Below are positions 8,201-10,242 of a stretch of 10,242 bases of DNA, piece after piece. The translations under genes were made by a program, and so were the position numbers. The stretch comes from Candidatus Helarchaeota archaeon (GTDB lineage: Archaea > Asgardarchaeota > Lokiarchaeia > Helarchaeales > JABXJV01), in assembly GCA_013375355.1 (NCBI GenBank), contig JABXJV010000002.1, positions 1 through 10,242 of the forward strand, given 5' to 3'. Every line of letters begins with the position of its first letter. Position 1 is the stretch's first letter. The notes below the pieces were generated by a model, which saw nothing but the letters and a program-made list of their open reading frames with translations, ran no database searches and had not been told where the DNA came from.

Positions 8201-8575
8201 TTCTTCTTTTCCTTTTTCAGTTTCAGCAATATATTTTAAAATATTAATATTTCCTAAACATGTATCTATTTTTTCATCTTGATTTGATTCTTTGAATGCA
8301 TCCTTGGCTTTTTGAAAATTTAAAATCGAAGATTGAAATTTATTAATGATATTGTCTTTATTTTTACCATAATCTGCAGCTATTTGGTATATTTCACCTA
8401 ATTTATAAAAAACATCTCCCTCAATTTCCTTTAATTTTTCATCTGTGCTAATTTTTCCAACGTTTTTTAAAATTTCAATAGCTTTATCCCATTTATATTT
8501 ACGTGTCTCATCTTCAGCTTGGAGAAGCAATAATTCTATTTGTTTTGGAATTTGCTTTTCTGGAACATTTGACAT
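5201..8575 (-). CDS. TPR-like scaffold protein with C-terminal longin-like domain, paralogue 3 (1124 aa)
   Basis: Complete gene, first in transcription order of the array. The ATG at 8575 is preceded by GGAGAGG (8592-8586) at 10 bases, a good SD. Architecture matches the 1120-aa neighbour: TPR-like N-terminus (VFYKLGEIYQIAADYGK at 55-71), hydrophobic divergent section with NQFEQKKYIK at 280-289, conserved TPR-like second half (NLAKIEDRRGSFLSA, MHQEAAATYLV), linker ~952-998 (GISAPSCPVEISSS), and longin-like domain ~1000-1124 (IIHIYFFLPQGICL, LVAGGLSGISAIIQEV, HGKYLSVALLTEEN). By hand count the two complete proteins are 75% identical over the last 100 residues, 65% over residues 601-700 of the neighbour, and only 36% over 201-280. 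No catalytic motif or secretion signal was recognised; a cytoplasmic scaffold or adaptor is the likeliest reading. The exact partners and function are unknown. Confidence 0.93.
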   Translation of the reverse strand: MSNVPEKQIPKQIELLLLQAEDETRKYKWDKAIEILKNVGKISTDEKLKEIEGDVFYKLGEIYQIAADYGKNKDNIINKFQSSILNFQKAKDAFKESNQDEKIDTCLGNINILKYIAETEKGKEEDLLESAQKYFNAAKQVNLRKGNITDSIKMGILECRALELLIGEKLLRLDEHAPLILVIECEDLIENTWEEIKNQPNFPEIYLYYFLNSILEYYIWLVAYFSAEKLNINLQIIDHLNRMKEIISYLENSKKNLSLFFACSISAIFNLIYAIYHVNNQFEQKKYIKLAQKWLKKAEVLLPEINSNTALSLFYYTRFNIAIRLISLGYFSKDIKDLIKDLNLCINSLSVSFPKIIVSHFTLYTAGIFIIGSFNPYLPNDQRINMVQRAQNIIKSATDEISIIGNPIYKIIDLELDYFKCTINTMLGDLIKDSREKTKHFSIASEIFDNISDYSHQNLNHTQIYSQFLNSISRIGITLSKNSIDNSEKVKYYQKAINVQLKSQKMLINVDLIGNLFLIGSTYYKLGKLTDDDTTLKKSYLAYNDAIEYCNNRGYFNLVGSAYVNLAKIEDRRGSFLSASNNYEKAINSFDKAIMTLSYSKLSRKIHNLKNYINAWKIIERAKSFHANEDHNHAQLNYEEASQILKEVSKYSFEAPFYFAWAYLEKAENLSKKNMHQEAAATYLVSKSYFEEAKEILNSSSSKRKSQEENERILNLIKAAEIRKTYCTARHQIETARLESKNGNHLPAAELYNKASFLFENICEKFRIKKEKDELTAIFHLCKAWENMERAVVEGTPSLYKTASNLFQKAAGYFPESRMKKLSIGNSHFCSALENRDLFDKSTEIDEKIKFYKKIKMFLRESSKNYQLGGFVQDAQWSLATSTFFDGIWHLILSDNEIDFTKKQQYLNIATRYLNNALQIFINAGYHQKKEDILSYLEMVKSEKEILTSALDVIEKPEISASSVGISAPSCPVEISSSINYEEMQQTDLTTESELNWRQRIIHIYFFLPQGICLYDHSFKREEDIEPQLVAGGLSGISAIIQEVTKDKTNIKKIEQEEMTLLLEHGKYLSVALLTEENLVTLQKKLGTLIQDVEDFYQEELETYSGNLTVFSKIGKFVQKIFES

Positions 8576-8711
8576 ATTTTGATTGCCTCTCCAAAGAAAT
8601 ATAACTTAAATGACAATATTTGATAAATATCATAAAAATTTTTGTAATTATAATTTCATATAATAACAAATACATTAGTATTAACTTCATAAATTAAAAA
8701 AAAAAAATTGA
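8576..8711. promoter_or_regulatory. Divergent promoter region between paralogue 3 and the UroD-like gene
   Basis: This 136-base AT-rich spacer separates two genes pointing away from each other, so it should hold both promoters. For the plus-strand gene the best TATA-like box is CATATAATA (8658-8666), predicting a start site near 8690 and a leader of about 22 bases. For the minus-strand gene a TATA-like stretch lies at about 8618-8633. That stretch coincides with small overlapping inverted repeats: ATATTT/AAATAT at 8616-8621 and 8625-8630, and TGATA/TATCA around 8621-8632. These are short and AT-only or nearly so, and may be chance. A run of 12 A (8696-8707) lies just before the plus-strand start. 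Confidence 0.4.
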
Positions 8712-9998
8712 ATGATTATGATTTTGAAGGAGGATATGGAAGAAGCTAAGGAAAGAATGAAAGCTTGGTGGGATCACGAGATAACTGATCGCCCAGTTAT
8801 TTCCATTTTTTACCCCCGTCCAAAAGTTCCTTTCAAAGGTATATTTTCTTTTTGGTGTTTAGCAAGAAATTATGACGCAATTGAGGAATGCATTAATGAT
8901 TATGAAACTAAGATAGAGGGAATTTATTTTGGAGGCGAAAATATTCCCGTTTTTTTCCCAAATTATGGACCAGGGATTATGGCTGCGGTCTTAGGTGTCG
9001 AACCAGAATTTAAAGCAAGCACTATGTGGTTTAATCGACCTACTGAATTAAAAGATATTGTATCAGTTCTTGAAAGTGCCAAATTAAATGAAAATAATGA
9101 ATGGTATTCACGGTTATTACGCATAACCGAATATGCAGCTAAAAGAGCTCGTGGAAAATATCAAGTTGCAATGACTGATCTAGGTGGAGTATTAGATATC
9201 CTTTCTTCATTCTTAGGACCTGAAACTATTGTAATCGCCATCAAAGAGCAATCAGAGCTTATTAATACGTGTCGAGCAATTATTTTGGAGAAATTGTTAA
9301 AATCATACGATGCACTTCAAAACATTATAGATAAATATTGCGATGGGTGCAGTAGTTGGCAATTTGTCTGGTGTCATAAACATTGGTATCCAATTCAATC
9401 CGATATTAGTGCACTTTTCTCCCCAAAATGGTTTAAACAGTTTGTATTACCCGATATAGTTGCACAAGCTGCTCATATGGATTATGCAATTTATCATTTA
9501 GATGGTCCACTTGCTCTCAAATTCTTGGATGATTTATTAGCCACACCAGAAATAACAGGAATTCAGTGGGTGCCTGGAGCTGGCCAACATCCAGATGGGA
9601 CAGAAAAATGGATGCTGGTTTATAAAAAAATTCAGAAAGCAGGAAAAAATATTATAATGGATCCACCTCCCCAAATCCTTCCTCATGTTTATAAAAAATT
9701 GGATCCAAAGGGATTATTCGCTCGTGGAATATTTCTATCAGACTCATTAGCTGAATTTTATTTACCAACCTTTGTAAGAGGTTACGGTGGCGAATTAATC
9801 CAAAAGCTTGTTACATGGTTAAGAGAACATGAATTGACGAATTTAAATAGAGAAAATTTAAAACTCTTTCTTTCTGAAAAAAATATCGAAGTTAGCAAGG
9901 CTATTCGGCGGACATTATATCAGGAAACCAAGAGAATTTTGGGAAAAAGTGATGCTGATTCGTATAATTTATTCAGAATGGTATCATTTATTGAATAA
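8712..9998 (+). CDS. Uroporphyrinogen decarboxylase / corrinoid methyltransferase-superfamily protein
   Basis: A 428-aa protein of the UroD/MtaA TIM-barrel superfamily, in the subfamily often labelled 'uroporphyrinogen decarboxylase family' or 'trimethylamine corrinoid protein 2'. Recognisable pieces are the N-terminal AKERMKAWWDHEITDRPVIS (12-31), MTDLGGVLDILSSFLGPE (154-171), SDISALFSPKWFKQFVLPD (230-248), YHLDGP (261-266), GIQWVPGAGQ (283-292) and the helix-rich tail after ~380. Members of this superfamily move methyl groups between corrinoid proteins and thiols or decarboxylate uroporphyrinogen; the substrate here is unknown. His262-x-Asp264 sits where MtaA/MtbA have the zinc-binding His-x-Cys, so metal binding may differ or be absent. 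No corrinoid-binding protein or methyltransferase partner gene is adjacent. The start is uncertain: Met1 (8712), Met3 (8718) and Met9 (8736) are all possible. It seems monocistronic, because the next gene has its own promoter-like elements. True HemE activity is unlikely. Confidence 0.88.
   Translation: MIMILKEDMEEAKERMKAWWDHEITDRPVISIFYPRPKVPFKGIFSFWCLARNYDAIEECINDYETKIEGIYFGGENIPVFFPNYGPGIMAAVLGVEPEFKASTMWFNRPTELKDIVSVLESAKLNENNEWYSRLLRITEYAAKRARGKYQVAMTDLGGVLDILSSFLGPETIVIAIKEQSELINTCRAIILEKLLKSYDALQNIIDKYCDGCSSWQFVWCHKHWYPIQSDISALFSPKWFKQFVLPDIVAQAAHMDYAIYHLDGPLALKFLDDLLATPEITGIQWVPGAGQHPDGTEKWMLVYKKIQKAGKNIIMDPPPQILPHVYKKLDPKGLFARGIFLSDSLAEFYLPTFVRGYGGELIQKLVTWLREHELTNLNRENLKLFLSEKNIEVSKAIRRTLYQETKRILGKSDADSYNLFRMVSFIE
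8726..8735 (+). promoter_or_regulatory. SD-like sequence inside the 5' end of the UroD-like gene
   Basis: GAAGGAGG (8726-8733) is the only strong SD match near this start, yet it lies inside the annotated frame and just 2 bases before the ATG of Met9 (8736), which is closer than the usual 5-10 bases. No SD is visible before Met1 at 8712, where the upstream sequence is a 12-A run plus TTGA. The gene is therefore either leaderless-like or translated from an A-rich leader at Met1 or Met3, or uses Met9 with unusual spacing. Confidence 0.3.
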
Positions 9999-10040
9999 TA
10001 GTATAAGGATCATGTAAAATTAAAGGATATACAATCAAAA

Positions 10041-10057
10041 TTAGGATATATATATAA
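10041..10057 (+). promoter_or_regulatory. BRE/TATA promoter candidate for the ABC ATPase gene
   Basis: TTAGGA (10041-10046), resembling a purine-rich BRE, is directly followed by TATATATATAA (10047-10057). A start site about 25-30 bases downstream would fall near 10077-10080, giving a leader of roughly 60 bases. A second, weaker copy of the core, AAAGGATATA, lies at 10022-10031, with the two cores 19 bases apart. The element supports independent transcription of the ABC gene from the UroD-like gene upstream. Confidence 0.45.
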
Positions 10058-10079
10058 CCTTTCATTTTAATTTATTATG

Positions 10080-10106
10080 AGTGAAATGATACCCTCATTT
10101 ATCACT
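10080..10106 (+). promoter_or_regulatory. Imperfect hairpin in the leader of the ABC ATPase gene, or terminator of the UroD-like gene
   Basis: AGTGAAATGA (10080-10089) pairs with TCATT (10095-10099) and TCACT (10102-10106), giving a 10-bp stem with a 2-base bulge (10100-10101) and a TACCC loop (10090-10094). It is followed by TTTATT. If the TATA box at 10047 is used, the transcript would start at or just before this hairpin. As a terminator for the gene ending at 9998 the U-run is weak. The pairing is seen; either role is inferred. Confidence 0.3.
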
Positions 10107-10120
10107 TTTATTAAAAAAAT

Positions 10121-10126
10121 AAGGAG
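10121..10126 (+). promoter_or_regulatory. Shine-Dalgarno sequence of the ABC ATPase gene
   Basis: AAGGAG lies 11 bases before the ATG at 10138. The spacing is slightly long but it is the only SD match, and it supports this ATG, from which a typical ABC N-terminus is read. Confidence 0.55.
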
Positions 10127-10137
10127 TTTATAGTAAG

Positions 10138-10242
10138 ATGACAGAAAATATTATTGAAGTTAAAAATTTAACAAAAAATTTTGGTTCAGAATCAGATCCC
10201 ATGAAAGTTGAGGCTGTAAAAGGAATTTCCTTTTCAGTAAGA
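10138..10242 (+). CDS. ABC transporter ATP-binding protein (N-terminal 35 codons only)
   Basis: The frame from the ATG at 10138 is open to the right edge and reads MTENIIEVKNLTKNFG, then an acidic/polar insertion (SESDPMK), then VEAVKGISFSVR. The pattern (IEVKNLTKxFG ... AVKGISFSV) is the first beta-strand pair of ABC ATPases, with the aromatic A-loop position occupied by Phe in KNFG, ending just before the expected Walker A. Walker A, signature and Walker B motifs are outside the window, so the transported substrate and subfamily cannot be told; exporter types (ABC-2 or MacB/LolD-like) are the most similar in this stretch. A permease gene would be expected further right. Confidence 0.75.
   Translation, partial: MTENIIEVKNLTKNFGSESDPMKVEAVKGISFSVR

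Noticed and set aside
8616..8632. Overlapping small palindromes in the divergent spacer as a shared operator.
   Set aside because: Arms are only 5-6 bases and nearly all A/T. Such symmetry is expected often in a spacer of this composition, so it is mentioned with the promoter region but not claimed as an operator.
8712..9998. Annotation as HemE (uroporphyrinogen decarboxylase) or as MtaA/MtbA.
   Set aside because: The protein is longer than either, has the distinct HLDGP and IQWVPGAGQ signatures of another subfamily and lacks His-x-Cys. No haem or methylotrophy genes adjoin it.
1..10242. CRISPR arrays, tRNA or rRNA genes, insertion sequences and toxin-antitoxin pairs.
   Set aside because: No regularly spaced repeats, cloverleaf-like sequences, terminal inverted repeats with a transposase, or small overlapping gene pairs were found on either strand. 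The repeated elements seen are explained by paralogy of the three large genes.

Overview
The window is AT-rich (roughly 30% G+C by eye), densely coding and most likely archaeal. Two things suggest an Asgard archaeon of the Lokiarchaeia/Promethearchaeia type: very large helical-repeat (TPR-like) proteins that end in a longin-like domain, and their presence as a tandem paralogue family. Promoters look like archaeal BRE/TATA elements and several genes have purine-rich Shine-Dalgarno sequences. There is no marker gene here, so the taxonomic call is an inference of moderate strength.

Layout. Positions 1-8575 hold three consecutive minus-strand paralogues. The first-read one (1-1609) has only its N-terminal 536 codons in the window. 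The second (1753-5115, 1120 aa) and third (5201-8575, 1124 aa) are complete. Each complete protein has an N-terminal TPR-like part, a divergent hydrophobic-helix-rich section, a well conserved TPR-like second half, a Ser/Thr/Pro-containing linker and a C-terminal longin-like domain of about 125 residues. The genes are separated by 143 and 85 bases. These gaps contain T-tracts, TATA-like boxes and SD sequences, so each gene may have its own promoter although all read the same way. In transcription order the 1124-aa gene comes first.

Across a 136-base divergent spacer, 8712-9998 encodes on the plus strand a 428-aa protein of the uroporphyrinogen decarboxylase / corrinoid methyltransferase-like superfamily. 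It has an H-L-D-G-P signature where the classical zinc methyltransferases (MtaA/MtbA) carry His-x-Cys. After a 139-base spacer with a strong BRE/TATA candidate, a leader hairpin and an SD, the first 35 codons of an ABC-transporter ATPase begin at 10138 and run off the right edge.

How the parts relate. The three TPR-longin proteins probably form a scaffold or adaptor family. Longin folds in Asgard archaea and eukaryotes commonly bind small GTPases or trafficking-type complexes, so a role as GTPase-linked assembly platforms is a reasonable hypothesis, but nothing in the window proves it. The methyltransferase-like gene and the ABC gene look like independent transcription units and show no evident functional link to the TPR cluster. 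No RNA genes, CRISPR arrays, insertion sequences or phage genes were seen.
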